Below the pieces are notes generated by a model. The model was not told where the DNA came from. It made no database searches and was given only the letters and a program-made list of their open reading frames with translations. A stretch of 64,000 nt of DNA from Fallopia convolvulus (lineage: Eukaryota > Streptophyta > Magnoliopsida > Caryophyllales > Polygonaceae): assembly GCA_964016875.1 (NCBI GenBank), contig OZ024726.1, positions 55,669,325-55,733,324 on the forward strand. Reading direction: 5' to 3'. The translations under genes and the position numbers were made by a program. How positions within the stretch are numbered: the stretch's first letter is position 1; every line of letters begins with the position of its first letter. Below are positions 1 through 10,932 of this stretch, one piece after another.

Positions 1-2083
1 CATCTTTGTTAGTTGTGTATTATGCAAAGCTTACAGAAATATTCTGGGTCTCAGAAAGTCATCTCTATAATTCTTATGCATGGCTCAAGCTGTTTTCTCT
101 TCAGAAGACCTTTAACAAAAACTTGAGTCAGAAGGACCTTCAGATGATTGCATCTTCTGTTGTATTGGCTGCACTTTCAGTGTCACCTTATGACCAAAAT
201 CGTGGAGCATCGTATTCAGAACTTGGAAACGAAAGAGCACACATTATGAAGATCACTGATCTCATAAATTTTAATCTTGAGCCTAAGCTGGAATCTAGAG
301 AAGTGGTAATACAGGGTTTTCTTACACTTGTTCTTTCCATTTTACCTTTTTATCTATTGTTGTGGGCCCTGATGTTCCTTTTTTCCTCTTTACAGCTCTC
401 ACGATCCGCAGTTTTAGCAGAACTGGTAAGATCCATGTTCTTTGGACTTTGGATGAGAAAGTATTTTTAAAAGAGAGTGAGATGAGAAATATGTATGATA
501 TTTTGATCATCATTTGGTATCAAATGTTCTTGCAGGTGTCCAAGGGTGTAATGTCTTGTGTGATTCCAGAGGTCAAGGATCTTTACCATCTTTTGAAGAG
601 TAAATTTCTTCCCTTGGATCTAGCATCAAAGGTGCAATCTCTGTTGTCTAGAATTTCAAAGCGTGGTGGTAAACTGGCCACAGCTTCATCAGTTCCTGAA
701 GTGCAATTGTCAAAGTATGCTCCTTCAATCGAAAAACTGGCCACCTTGAGATTGCTTCAGCAGGTGAGTATACTGTCTAGTCCGCATTTACTTTGGTATT
801 CTTTGAACAGTTGTTAATCTCTACTTTCTGTTATTCCAGCTAGCCATGGCTTATCAGACCATGACCATCAAGAGTTTGTCTCAGATGATCCCATTTTTCG
901 ATTTTTCTGTTGTGGAGAAGATCTCAGTTGAGGCCGTTAAACATAATTTCATAGCCGTGAAAATTGACCACATAAATGGTGCTGTGCTTTTTGGTAGTTT
1001 GGTAAGCAAAAACTATTCAGCTGTTCTCTGACCTGTTACTAACTAGGTCTTTCCATGATTTGATGTGTCATTTTCACAATGAAGTGTTTATCAATATTGT
1101 CTTCTACTAATTTCCTCTGACCCTGCTTGAGCTTTTTGTTTAATGAATGACTTTTTGGGATCTGCTATGTTATATTATACTTAGTATTCTGGTTTTTGAA
1201 ATTTAGCTTATGATTGTTGGTATGATATTTTTTTTTGCAGAAACTCGAGTCTGATGACTTGAGAGCTCACTTGAGTTTGTTTGCTGAATCTTTGAATAAA
1301 GCACGGGATATGATGTATCCTTCTACAAGAAAGGCATCAAAAATTGCTGAAATGCTTCCTGGTTTAGCCTACATCGTCGATAAGGAGCATAAGAAGCTTC
1401 TTGCTCGAAAAATTATTATTGAAAAGCGAAAAGAAGAGCAAGAGCGCCAACTTTTGGAAAAGGTAAATTATGTTAACTATATATCAAACTAAAATTTGGA
1501 CAATCTTGTTATTGGAAATTCTAATAAAGTTTTTTCCCTTGTGCAGGAACGTGAGGAGGAGAACAAGAGACTTAAGATGCAAAAGATGAATGAAGAGGCT
1601 GAAATGAAACGTCTTGCATCTGAGTACGAGCAGAAGAAGAATGAGAGGATCCTACGAGAGATTAAAGAGCGCGAGGAACAAGAGACAAAGGCTTTGCTCG
1701 AGGAAGCTGAAAAACGAAGGAAGAAGGGAAAGAAGCTGATTATTGATGGGGTTAGTACATATATTTTTTAGTCAAATACGAAGTCTGGTTATTAAGCTAT
1801 ACATTTTTAGTCATTACTTGAAATCTTACTTGGTAATTGCTATCTTGCTTTGCTGTATTCAGGAGAATTTGTCAAAAGAGGCTCTGATGGAAATTGCACA
1901 TAGTGAGAAACTAAAGGAGAGACAGGAAATGGAGAAGAAGTTGCAGAAGTTGGCTAGACATATGGATCATTTGGAGAGGGCCAAAAGAGAAGAAGAGTCT
2001 CCTTTAATTGAGGCTGGTTATCAACAAAGATTAGAGGAGGAGAAGATCTTGCATGAGCGTGAAAAATTAAAACAACTAAAGAC
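1..2083 (+). CDS. eIF3a (translation initiation factor 3 subunit A), partial, 3' truncated
   Basis: Central part of eIF3a, the largest scaffold subunit of eIF3, which recruits the 43S complex to mRNA in the cytoplasm. The gene enters from the left edge. Exons read by codon continuity and GT-AG borders: 1-305, 396-425, 536-763, 840-1001, 1241-1462, 1547-1750 and 1863-2083. The first four and a half carry the PCI-domain region (motifs such as YYAKLTEIFW, NKNLSQKDLQ, IPFFDFSVVEKIS). From about 1380 the product becomes the long charged eIF3a helix rich in E, K and R (IIEKRKEEQERQLLEK). No stop or frameshift is seen in the joined exons. Similarity ends near EREKLKQ at about 2080. The usual C-terminal third is absent and the frame stops at 2160-2162 in foreign sequence, just past a Helitron-like end. 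The family is recognised with confidence; whether the copy is functional is doubtful. Confidence 0.85.
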
Positions 2084-2124
2084 GACGACACGTAGGATAG
2101 AGAGATTCGACTTTAGTTATAGTA

Positions 2125-2160
2125 CTAGTGTAAGGGCCCGTACCTTGTACGGGTTTTATT
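2125..2160 (-). mobile_element. Helitron-like 3' terminus (CTAG end plus hairpin)
   Basis: Read on the minus strand this is a perfect 7-bp hairpin (CCCGTAC, 3-nt loop, GTACGGG; 2137-2153), eight bases, then CTAG at 2128-2125, followed by T in the flank. That is the standard Helitron 3' end: hairpin, CTRR, insertion between A and T. The body would extend to the right into AT-rich DNA. I cannot place its 5' TC end. The terminus lies about 40 bp beyond the point where eIF3a similarity is lost. Confidence 0.55.
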
Positions 2161-3192
2161 AAATATAAATAAAATAAATAAATAGTTAATGAGTAGAACA
2201 TTTTGTATTATAGATTTTTTTTCTTATAAAAATATAGAATAAAAAATAATATTTTTCAATTTTTATGGTTTAATTGAAAAAGTTTATAATTTTTCAAGGG
2301 AAAATTGGTTTTAGAGAGTTATAGTTGAAAAGAATATTACAAATTTATTTTTACTCTAATATTTATCTTTATACAAAATATTTTACCTAGATCTTATCCA
2401 ATGGTTTAGAACATAAATTATTATATTTTAAGAAAAAATTTATTTTTATTAAACTAATATTCAAGAATTTATCCAAAAATAAAAAAATTATATAATAATG
2501 GGATTTTTAATAACAAATATATATAACAAATATATATTTCAATTTTTTTTCCGGTAAAACTATCCTATGTACAAAAATTAGAGATAATTAGCTCTAATTT
2601 TTTTTACCTTGCGAATAAAAATAAATATATTTATAGATATATGAAGTCATATCTTAAATGAATAATTATATTTATAGATATATGGGTAAAAATAAAAGAT
2701 TATTTAATAATGAGATTTTTTATCCTGTCATAACTTAAATAAAATAAATATTTTAGAATTTGTATGATAGCAAAAAAAATATCCAATCTTCCAATCTATC
2801 ATATCCAAAAATAAAAAGTTGTTTAATAATGGCATTTTTAACATGATAAGAATTTATGATATCTAAAAATAAAAGATTAGTTTAAATAAAAGGGGTGAGT
2901 TGATGCAATCTAAAAGTGATTGTCGTTTAATAATTTTTTTAACCTCCGCTTTAGGTTATAGTTATGATATTGATTTTATCCTAATACCCCCATGTTCCCA
3001 CAAGCCCATGAAGAAGGACTGACATGCAACTTGGACCGTAGCGTCGAAAACATTAAGTTACTAAGAAGTGTCAATATTTATGCGCCTAACATTACTGACG
3101 ACGATTTTATCCACTATTGAATAGTCTTGATATTTGAATTTTCAACACCTTAGAGTGTCGAAAATGGCATTATAAAGTGTTGCTGTAAATCT
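2161..3192. other. AT-rich non-coding stretch
   Basis: Very AT-rich sequence with no convincing open reading frame. Short related phrases built on AATAATGGNATTTTTAA and AAAAATAAAAGATTA recur (around 2500, 2690, 2825 and 2870). This suggests decayed interior of the Helitron-like or another element. No gene is supported here. Confidence 0.5.
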
Positions 3193-3207
3193 ATTTTTCT
3201 AGTAGTG
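3193..3207 (-). mobile_element. CACTA-like terminal motif
   Basis: The reverse complement reads CACTACTAGAAAAAT, the usual form of a plant CACTA (En/Spm) terminal inverted repeat. Sequence just left of it carries repeated short phrases of the type TCGAAAA with ACACTT/AGTGT, as expected of subterminal repeats. The partner terminus was not found, so only one end of a degraded or small element is claimed. Confidence 0.4.
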
Positions 3208-4302
3208 GAACTTGGTTTAAATACCCTTGATATAAGTTCAAATTCTGTAACTCTTTGAGCAGTTGAGCTCTCTACCCTGGCTGGCTGCCTCCTTTCTAAC
3301 TATAAGAATTTTTTTTTTTGGTGAAGGACACTTTCTAACTAGAAATCTTGCGTGTGATACCTTGCAATTTGAATAGTCCATTTCCTAAAAATATATGGCT
3401 TCTAACTCAAGATCATTGAAGACGTTAGGTTTGGACGTTTGATAGCTGGATCTTTGGATCCGTTCGTGATAACATTGGCAATGCATGTATAAGATCAACT
3501 CCAAATGAAAATTTTCCTCATCCTATTTTGCTACCGATTAGGTCAAATTGACGTATTATTTGAAGGAAAAAGAGAAGTATAAAAATTGCATGTCCCTGAT
3601 GTTCATGGTTTGCTAGCGATGAAGTAATTTTATTATATATGAACGATTTTTTTAACCTATGTTCTTAAACTCCTTAAAATAGTAGAGTTTTATATGAACC
3701 ATAGTTCCTAAATTAAATTTAAAATATAAATTTATTTACTATATATGGAAAGAGGATGTAGAATGTTTTTCTTATGTACTCATAAAAAACAAGAAACTTA
3801 TTTCGATCTACAAAAACAAAAACAAGAAACTTATTGCATAATTTATTTAATTTTTTGTATCTTCCAGTGTTCTGTCAGATTTTACTTTCAAAAAACAGTA
3901 TCATCAATAAAAATAATCTAAAATTAAATTAATTAATTAAAATGCTACAAGTGAAAGAAAAGTATGCATGCATAAGGGTTTTGGAGAGTAATGTGACATT
4001 GGACATCACTTCTAGGACTTCATGTGACATTAAAAAAAAGTACAAATATACAATAGGAGTCGTTGAAACCATGTTTCTATAGTCAAATAATAAAGGTAGT
4101 TTATCTACGGGTATCTGATTAAAATTTTAGATAGTACATTAGGGTTTATGTTTCGACTTTGATGGTCAGTGTCTTTGACTTTGCTCACTGAATCAATCAT
4201 ATCACCATTTTCTTCCAAATCAACCGTTTACTAAATCGTCAAAGTAAACCCCTTGTGTAGTAGAGTAGTGATACTATTTAAACAACATTTCCAAAAAAAA
4301 AA
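3208..4302. other. Intergenic DNA without recognised genes
   Basis: Moderately AT-rich sequence with frequent stops in all frames. I recognise no coding region, RNA gene or element boundary in it. Confidence 0.5.
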
Positions 4303-5377
4303 GAAAATTCCTTTTGGTACCCTCTAATTCTTGACTTTTTCTTTTGGTATCCAATTTTTTTTTTATTCCTAATGGTACCCTTGTACTCTATACAAAAATG
4401 TTCCCATAGCCTAACCTTCAAAAAACCTCACTATCCATCCATTTTTATAAATTTTCGTCCGTTTTTATGTATAAAACTAAAATTAAAAAAAAATAAAAAA
4501 TAACCAAATGCGCAATCTGGGGGAGTCGTTCTCCACACATACTTTGGCACCTACGAAGACAAACGTGACTCCTAGTGGACGGCGAGCAAAGGGGACTGGT
4601 GACGATCGGCCGGCGAAGACGAGCATCGAGAGACGATTGTGGAGAAAGGCCAATCAACTTGAAGTCCGAATTTGACAGCTAGGATTTTTCATGATCTTCC
4701 ACTTCCAATTGAAGTACGATTTTGACTTCCAATTTAGATGAATTAGATTTGGGTAATTTAATAGAAACAAAAGGGATAAGACAAGGTTCAAATTTGGGTG
4801 GAAAAAAACCAATTTGGATGAATCTGATTAGGGTTCCAAGTTGGGTAATTGTGAAATTAGGGTCTTTGTTGGGTAATTTGATTAGGGTAGTTTTTGCTTA
4901 ATAGATTAAGTAACAATTATTTCTGTTTACTGTAAATTTGTAGATATTTCTTCATGAATGCTCTGTAAATTTGGAGTGACTCCTTGGGCTTGAATGTACG
5001 AACAAGACTATCGCTATTGGCTATATTTTTCATTGGCAAAATCGAGCAACAGTCCCGATGCCAGCCCTGCTGCTCTTCCGACGACTTCCAACTCCCTCCC
5101 TCCCCGGTGTCGCCGTTCATGCCTCAGGCGACCTCCCTCAGATGTGTGTAATGTCGGGCCTCCCGCAAGTCGCCGATTTGGTTTTTCTAATTTGTATTGT
5201 TAAGTTTCTTTTCTTTTACACAAAAATGACATAAAACTGGATGGAAAGTGAGTTATTTTTGACATTAGGCTATGGGGACATCTTTTTACAAAGTATAGGG
5301 GTACCATTAGGAATAACTTTTTTTTTTGGACACCAAAAGAAAAAGTCAAGAACTGGAGGGTACCAAAAGGAATTTTC
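4303..5377. mobile_element. Mutator-like non-autonomous element with long terminal inverted repeats
   Basis: The two ends are inverted copies over about 115 bp. The left end begins GAAAATTCCTTTTGGTACCC (4303 on). The right end carries its complement, finishing at 5377. Matching continues inward through a TTCTTGACTTTTTCTTTTGG stretch and an ATTCCTAATGGTACCC stretch to about 4420 and 5262, with scattered mismatches. Flanks are C plus A-runs on both sides (4292-4302 and 5378-5387), compatible with a 9-10 bp target duplication with a mismatch. No transposase is present. The middle holds two GC-rich patches (4505-4660 and 5050-5180) unlike the surrounding DNA, which could be captured gene pieces (Pack-MULE type). 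Class assignment rests on TIR length and is tentative. Confidence 0.6.
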
Positions 5378-5406
5378 CAAAATAAAAGGATACAGTATTA
5401 ATTAAG

Positions 5407-5546
5407 AAGCAATAATGAGCGCACTGAATCCAGTTTGAATACTCCTTTTATGATGAAGGAAACAGATGCAGTGTCGCCGATTATTCATACGGTTGATCGT
5501 CTAGTCCATGCCTCAAGTGGCGATTCCGGAGCAGGTCCTTCCATTG
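5407..5546 (+). other. Short coding-like segment, unidentified
   Basis: About 46 codons stay open with balanced codon use, in sharp contrast to the AT-rich surroundings. The product includes MKETDAVSPIIHTVDRLVHA. The segment follows an AG and ends at a plausible GT donor (ATTG/GTACAA), so it may be an orphan exon. I do not recognise the protein, and no partner exon is visible. Confidence 0.25.
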
Positions 5547-5641
5547 GTACAACATTTGAATCTCCTTTACTTATTATTTATTCATAAAATATCAATCCAT
5601 ATGTGATATGTGCAATTCAAAAATGCATTATAACGAATTGA

Positions 5642-5644
<3 letters not shown>

Positions 5645-5679
<35 letters not shown>
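5645..5679. repeat. (AT)n microsatellite
   Basis: Uninterrupted AT dinucleotide repeat of about 35 bp immediately left of the element starting GGCGCTCTCC. A shorter run of the same kind is present at 7823-7836 on the other side. Confidence 0.9.
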
Positions 5680-5681
<2 letters not shown>

Positions 5682-7821
5682 CGCTCTCCAGTACAATACA
5701 AATTAAGTTGCAATGTGTGGTTAAAGGGGAGACGTTGGATCTCAATCAATCAACGGTGATTAATTATGCAACATAATAAGAAAAATGAGGAAAGGGGATT
5801 GAATTACTTCTCACTAATTTAAATATGGGGATTTGATTTTAAATTTGGAAGTTGCTAAAATTAAGGGATTGTGAAATTAAAAAAAAAATCCCACTTTTTT
5901 TGTATATATGACAGTTGCATGATTTTAGGGATTGATAAGAGTGAGAATATTTATAGAAAAATTAAATAATCGAATTTACAAATACAAAACCTCTGCAGAA
6001 TCATTGAATATCTATTAGTCGACATTTGAAAAACTCAATATGATTGTTTAAATAATTATGAAATCGTATAATATTTATAGCCGATGTTTGAATAACTCAG
6101 TTTGATTGTTTGAATAATTATAGAATCATAAAATATATATAGTCGAGGTTTGAATAACTCAATATGATTGTTTGAATAACTCAATATGATTGTTTGAATA
6201 ACTCGGTTTAACACATGTGATAACACAAAACTTATTTGATACAATTACATTTCATATATGGATACAATAATATCAATATGAATAACTAAATGAAAGTAGT
6301 TGAAAAACAACATTGTTCATCCTGAATAATTAAACTTATTCAATGGTTTTCACTAGTATTATTAGAATGTATTGACATAAATAATGTATACTATTGAATA
6401 ACAATTACAATGCTTCTGAAAAACAATCTTTAATATTGTGAAAAATATGTGATGCTTTGTATTAAGTTATGTTATCAACAATCACTACACTGCTTATGAA
6501 TAACAATTACAATGCTTATGAATTACAATTATTTTTTGGACCGATGTTCAAATACATCAACATTATCATCAATTGATGTTCCCTGGTGCGAAGTCATTTA
6601 AAATGGACCTTGGTGCGATTTGACTTTTCTCCAATGTCCAATTGTTGATCATTAACACCTGTTTCATTTGAAAACTCGTTAAACACAAATGATAACACAA
6701 AACTTATTCGATACAATAACAATTCATATATGGATACAATAATATCAATATGAATAACTAAATGAAAGTAGTTGAAAAACAAAATTGTTCGTCTTGAATA
6801 CTAAACTTATTCAATGGTTTTCACTAGTATTATTAGAATGTATTGACTATTATAATGTATACTATTGAATAATCATTACACTGCTTATGAATAACAATGA
6901 TGAATACTCTGAAAAATGTTTGAATTCTTCTATATTGTTATGCATCAGTCTGTGAAAAACAATAGAATAACTCATTACAATGAATTGAATAATTCTAATG
7001 CTACGTGATTTGAAAAACAATTTTATTTCTCTTGAATAACAAAATGCATTCTTTTGAACTATAATGCTATTTTGTACTTACAAGCCAAATTTATCCAACA
7101 CCCTCATTGTTTAATCAAAAAACGTAAATTCAAGTATCAATATCTATAGTTTCAATTCAAAATTTTCATAATATAACGAATTTATACCAACTATCGCCTT
7201 CTAAAACCTAACTGTAAATTTCTTCATTCTTAACCTAATAATGCAAACAAGTTCGCTTCTCCTCAGTTTTTAGTCCAAAATCAACAAAATCAGAAATTAA
7301 CTGATGTAATTTCATTCTACATTCATCAAATGTGACCGAATTCAAGTCAACTATCGAACTAAAAACATAACTTTGCATTTATGTAATATGAACTAAAAAT
7401 AAAAAAAAAACAAGGTCGATAATAACAATAACAACGATTTTTAGCGAAATAGCAAATCAAAAATTAATCTTCACTTACCAATTTGTGAAAAATAGTCGAG
7501 ATTTGTAGATTATTTCGCCGGTGTTCTTCATTTGCTCCCAAAATTTCACCGAGAAAAAAGAGAGAAATAAATTGTATGAGAGAGAACGAAATTATAAATG
7601 GAGAGTGCAAACTAATTGTGTCCTATATTATAGGGATTTGATTGAAATCAGAAAATGGAAAATTATTTCTAGCGAGATTTGCTCTAATCTGGTGTATCAC
7701 ACCCATATTATTATTTTGCACCATTTTTATTTTAAATCCTAGCCATTTATTAATTCAAATCTGACAGTTCACATTTAACCATATGATTTACTCTAAGAGG
7801 CTATTTTACTAGAGCATTATT
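5680..7821. mobile_element. Candidate 2.1-kb DNA element with weak inverted ends in AT repeats
   Basis: The block is bracketed by AT-dinucleotide runs. Its ends are imperfectly inverted. Left: GGCGCTCTCCAGTACAATAC, then GTGTGGTTAAAGGGGA and TTGGATCT. Right, reverse complement: GAATAATGCTCTAGTAAAAT, then ATATGGTTAAATGTGA and CAGATTT. The order and spacing of the shared pieces (GCTCT, GTA-AAT, TGGTTAAA, the GGATCT/CAGATT region) argue for decayed terminal inverted repeats. The inside is AT-rich and non-coding and holds internal repeats. Element class is unknown. Confidence 0.35.
6020..6890. repeat. Internal direct repeats within the 2.1-kb element
   Basis: Two layers are seen. First, a 20-22 bp phrase GAATAACTCAATATGATTG recurs about four times between 6025 and 6205. 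Second, a segment of about 215 bp at roughly 6208-6420 (from GATAACACAAAACTTATT) is repeated at roughly 6678-6890 with few differences; both copies contain ATGGATACAATAATATCAAT and CAATGGTTTTCACTAGTATT. Confidence 0.75.
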
Positions 7822-7863
7822 CTATATATATATATAACGGCATGTCCACTATGTTGTATTGGC

Positions 7864-9367
7864 GTGCATGCAGATACAGTCTTGTTCATGATTATATTCT
7901 TAATCGCAATCATAATATGCTCTTTTAAGGCAGCCCGGGGTTGCAAAATTGCCAAAAACTTTCAAATGCAAACAATAGTCATTCCGGATCCGGATCCGGA
8001 TCCAAACCTATACAAAATAGACGCAACGGTGGACCGATTCCTCGAAAACATGGCCAAGGAAAATCCCCTCCGTTACACGTCTGAGGAGCTAGCACACTAT
8101 ACCCGAAACTACTTCCACAAGCTCGGTTGTGGCGGATTCGATGTAGTCTACAGGGGTCTGCTCCCCGAGGGAGTTCCCGTGGTGGTCAAGGTGCTCAACA
8201 ACAATCTCACCAAGCAAGTGGAGGAGCAGTTCATGGCGGAGGTCAGCTCCATTGGTCGCACGTACCACCTTAACTTGGTCAAACTCTATGGCTATTGCTT
8301 TGAGCCCAAGCTCAAGGCCCTAGTTTACGAGTTCATGCACAACGGCTCCCTCGACCAACTTCTGTTTGGGGAGATGCAGCCGTTGCTCGACTAGGGACAG
8401 CTGCATTGTATAGCTAGCCCTCGGGACCGCCAAGGCGATTGCTTACTTGCACGAGGAGTGCAAGCAGAAGATAATCCACCGTGACATCAAGCCCGAAAAT
8501 GTATTGCTTGATTCGGGCATGAACCCGAAGGTGTCGGACTTCGGGTTGGCCCGACTCAGCAATAGGGACAGTACCCATGTGGTCATGTCAGGTTTGAGAG
8601 TATTTATAGTTTTGAGTTGCATATACATTCTTTTGTGTTACACATTTTTCTACAATTCTATAAGTATAATAAAGAGATAGAAGATTGAGGAAACTTCGTA
8701 AATACAACAATATAAGAATATGAATATGCGAATAAAAAACATGAATATAGTGTAATATAAAAACATGAATATGCAACTCAAAAACATGAATACAAATTGT
8801 CCACACAATTGCACTATAATAGTGGTTTTATCTGAACCTTCTGTCTTTATATATCAGGGTTCAAAGGGACACCAGGGTACGCGGCGCCAGAGGTGTGGAC
8901 CTCTTATGTAACGCACAAGTGTGATGTGTACCGTTTCGGCATGATGTTGTTTGAGATCGTGGGGAGGAGGAGGAACCACGTGAGGGAGCTCAGCGGGACG
9001 AGCAAGGAGTGGTTGTCGAGGTGGGCTTACCAGAAGGTCAGGGACGGGGAGGTAGCGGAAATGCTGGCAGAAGTCGGGGTGGAGGGCGAGGAGGCCGAGA
9101 GGGCGATGAGGGTGGCGTTGTGGTGCGTACAGTACTCACCCGTGGCGAGGCCGGAGATGAGCGCCGTGGTGAAGATGCTGGAGGGGCCCGGGGCGGAGCT
9201 GCCTCCGCCCTCCGAACCCCTTCGGTTACTTGGAGCAGACGTTTGAGTTGGGTAGTAGTGACGGTAACGGGTCGGCTACGGATACATCGTCCGATAAGGT
9301 TGAAAAATGTGACACTTACCCACAAGTTCAAGAGAGGAGAATTGACATCAATTTTCAAAGCTGTTGA
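7864..9367 (+). pseudogene. Receptor-like kinase of LRK10L/PR5K type, broken
   Basis: The product starts with a hydrophobic segment (VLFMIIFLIAIIICSF) and has no ectodomain, followed by a protein kinase. Visible kinase parts: glycine loop LGCGGFDVVYRG (the usual FG is FD), lysine in VVVKVL, catalytic HRDIKPEN, metal-binding DFG, then AAPEVW and CDVYRFG. A GT-AG intron at 8590-8857 splits the activation segment (MS/GFKGTPGY), where the family has its intron. Lesions: TAG at about 8392 where LDWGQ is expected, a +1 shift near 8418, and a +1 shift near 9232 that ends the frame at 9246. The original frame would run to a TGA at 9365-9367 (tail ending INFQSC). The coding part is GC-rich compared with its flanks. 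Family membership is sure; the copy should be non-functional as it stands. Confidence 0.8.
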
Positions 9368-9464
9368 ACTAGACATTTGAGGCTAGGTATGATATTAACA
9401 ATCTTTTGGTGTGAGTGTAACTTTTGCTTTTTTTTTTTTTGATCTGGTGTAACTTTTGCTTTTC

Positions 9465-10140
9465 TTTGTAGTTTTATTCCACACAAGATGTAATTGTTTA
9501 AATTAATGGATCACTACTCCTATTTTTAGCTGTCGACTATTTTGATTTGAACAATCGTCCCAAAAAAAAATGACTTCTAAGTCTACACAGATGAAAAATC
9601 AACTTAATAGACAACGATGTCCTGCGAAGGGAGAAATTTTCTTAAATAATACGGAGTAATAAATAGGTTTCCCAATCTAAAGAAGAATGCAACTCCGCGT
9701 AGGAATTTTTCTGCAATTCACGTTTGGCATGTTGAAGAATAAATCAAACGTTAAAAATTCCACCAGAAAAAATATTAAAAGCTCATTAATTATAACTGTT
9801 CATCATCAAGGACATATATTCCACGAGGGACTCATTCCATGCTCGTCCATTGGAAATTGCCATGTTTGACTGTTTGTAAGATTAATTGACTTCCAAGTCT
9901 AGGCTAGTGGAAAGTCAATACAACCATCAAATTCCTAGACAATTTCTCTCAACTATTGGAATGCAGAGAATGGAAAATCATTTCGAATGGACGCGTACAA
10001 TAGACAATTTTAAGATGTAATCATTTCGAATTGTAGTTATTTTCGTTCCGAGTGGAAAAATGGTTTTTAACTGAGTGCACGTACATGTTGACTTGTTAGA
10101 CGTATTGATTTCGATGTCTTCCGAAAATTGAAAGGCATTA
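9465..10140 (+). promoter_or_regulatory. Upstream block of RLP1 (shared by the RLP array), distal part
   Basis: This stretch is repeated upstream of other RLP copies. From TTTTATTCCACACAAGATGT at 9471 it matches 59015-59580 before RLP4; parts match 20050-20170 and 22842-23100 before RLP2, and 53660-54000 before RLP3. The best conserved part is 10074-10107, with CACGTAC and the W-box core TTGACT (10088-10093), a WRKY binding core common in defence genes. It is cut off at about 10140, where a foreign 360-bp piece starts. Confidence 0.6.
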
Positions 10141-10500
10141 ATTGTTTTTCCTGGTTTTGGCAGGTTTCCATTGAGTTTGTGGGTGTTTGCGTTGGATCGA
10201 GTTATGGTTCAGGTTAGAGTTTGATCGAGTAGATCTTATCTTGCAGCTATCCAGTGGCACTATACGCCTTGGTTTTTAACCCGCAAAAGTGTCATACTCT
10301 CTCATTCAAACATTCCCATGATGGGTATCATGATGTTCACGTGGTTTCCTTGGCCTTGGTGGTAGCTAGTCTTTCGGTTCTTGTTTCTCGTGTGGCTCGT
10401 AGGCTTTGTGTGCCTCTTCTAGTCGGTTTCGACTGCCGTCTTTTGATGGCCTCTATTTTCACTGGTCTACCGAATTGTTATCTCATCAAAAAATAAAATA
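10141..10500 (+). mobile_element. Probable LINE 3' fragment inserted upstream of RLP1
   Basis: This segment interrupts the conserved RLP upstream block. It is less AT-rich than its flanks, has an open stretch of 80 codons of unclear meaning, and ends in an A-rich tail (CATCAAAAAATAAAATA). That composition and the tail fit the 3' untranslated end of a plant L1 element. No target duplication was resolved, so the call is tentative. Confidence 0.35.
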
Positions 10501-10806
10501 TAGGATGGATGGTAGAATAAATAAGAACTACAAGCTAAGGACGAATGGATGGGCTTAATGAGAATTATCGCAATCCTCAAAATCTTAAGTTATATCACGC
10601 CTCAATTGGTATAATTCTAGCTTGTAAAGCTGCAGTTGTAATTAACATGATTTCAGCATAATTGAAACACAACAAAGAAGGATTATATTAATATTGATTG
10701 AAGAAATTGACTTGTTCGACGGGGGAAGAAAAAGTCGATTTGTTGACTTCAAAAAATGGCAGACATGCATTTACTAAGAAGACAGGCATGTTTGTTAATT
10801 TGTGCT

Positions 10807-10816
10807 ACTATAAAAA
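10807..10816 (+). promoter_or_regulatory. TATA box of RLP1
   Basis: CTATAAAAAG about 120 bp before the RLP1 start codon. The equivalent place before RLP2 and RLP3 has CCTATAAAAGGC, so the box is conserved across the array even though the sequence between it and the W-box block has changed here. Confidence 0.6.
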
Positions 10817-10932
10817 GGGCATGGCCAACTACGTAAGGAATCCAATCCTTCAATATCCCATCTATCGATCCTTGCATTAAACAATAAACACGCTCGTACC
10901 TTTAATTCCTACATATATAGTTTCTGGTTGAT

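Noticed and set aside
5645..5679. Regular repeats as a CRISPR-like array (also 53190-53265 and 6020-6205)
   Set aside because: Simple A/T repeats or degenerate phrases without spacer structure in a plant nuclear genome.
9009..9380. Open frames of 112-123 codons on both strands over the kinase C-terminus
   Set aside because: Shadows of the GC-rich kinase exon, with low-complexity R/G or P/S products.
10254..10496. An 80-codon gene upstream of RLP1
   Set aside because: Lies in a piece that interrupts a conserved promoter block and ends in an A-rich tail; more like a LINE 3' end.
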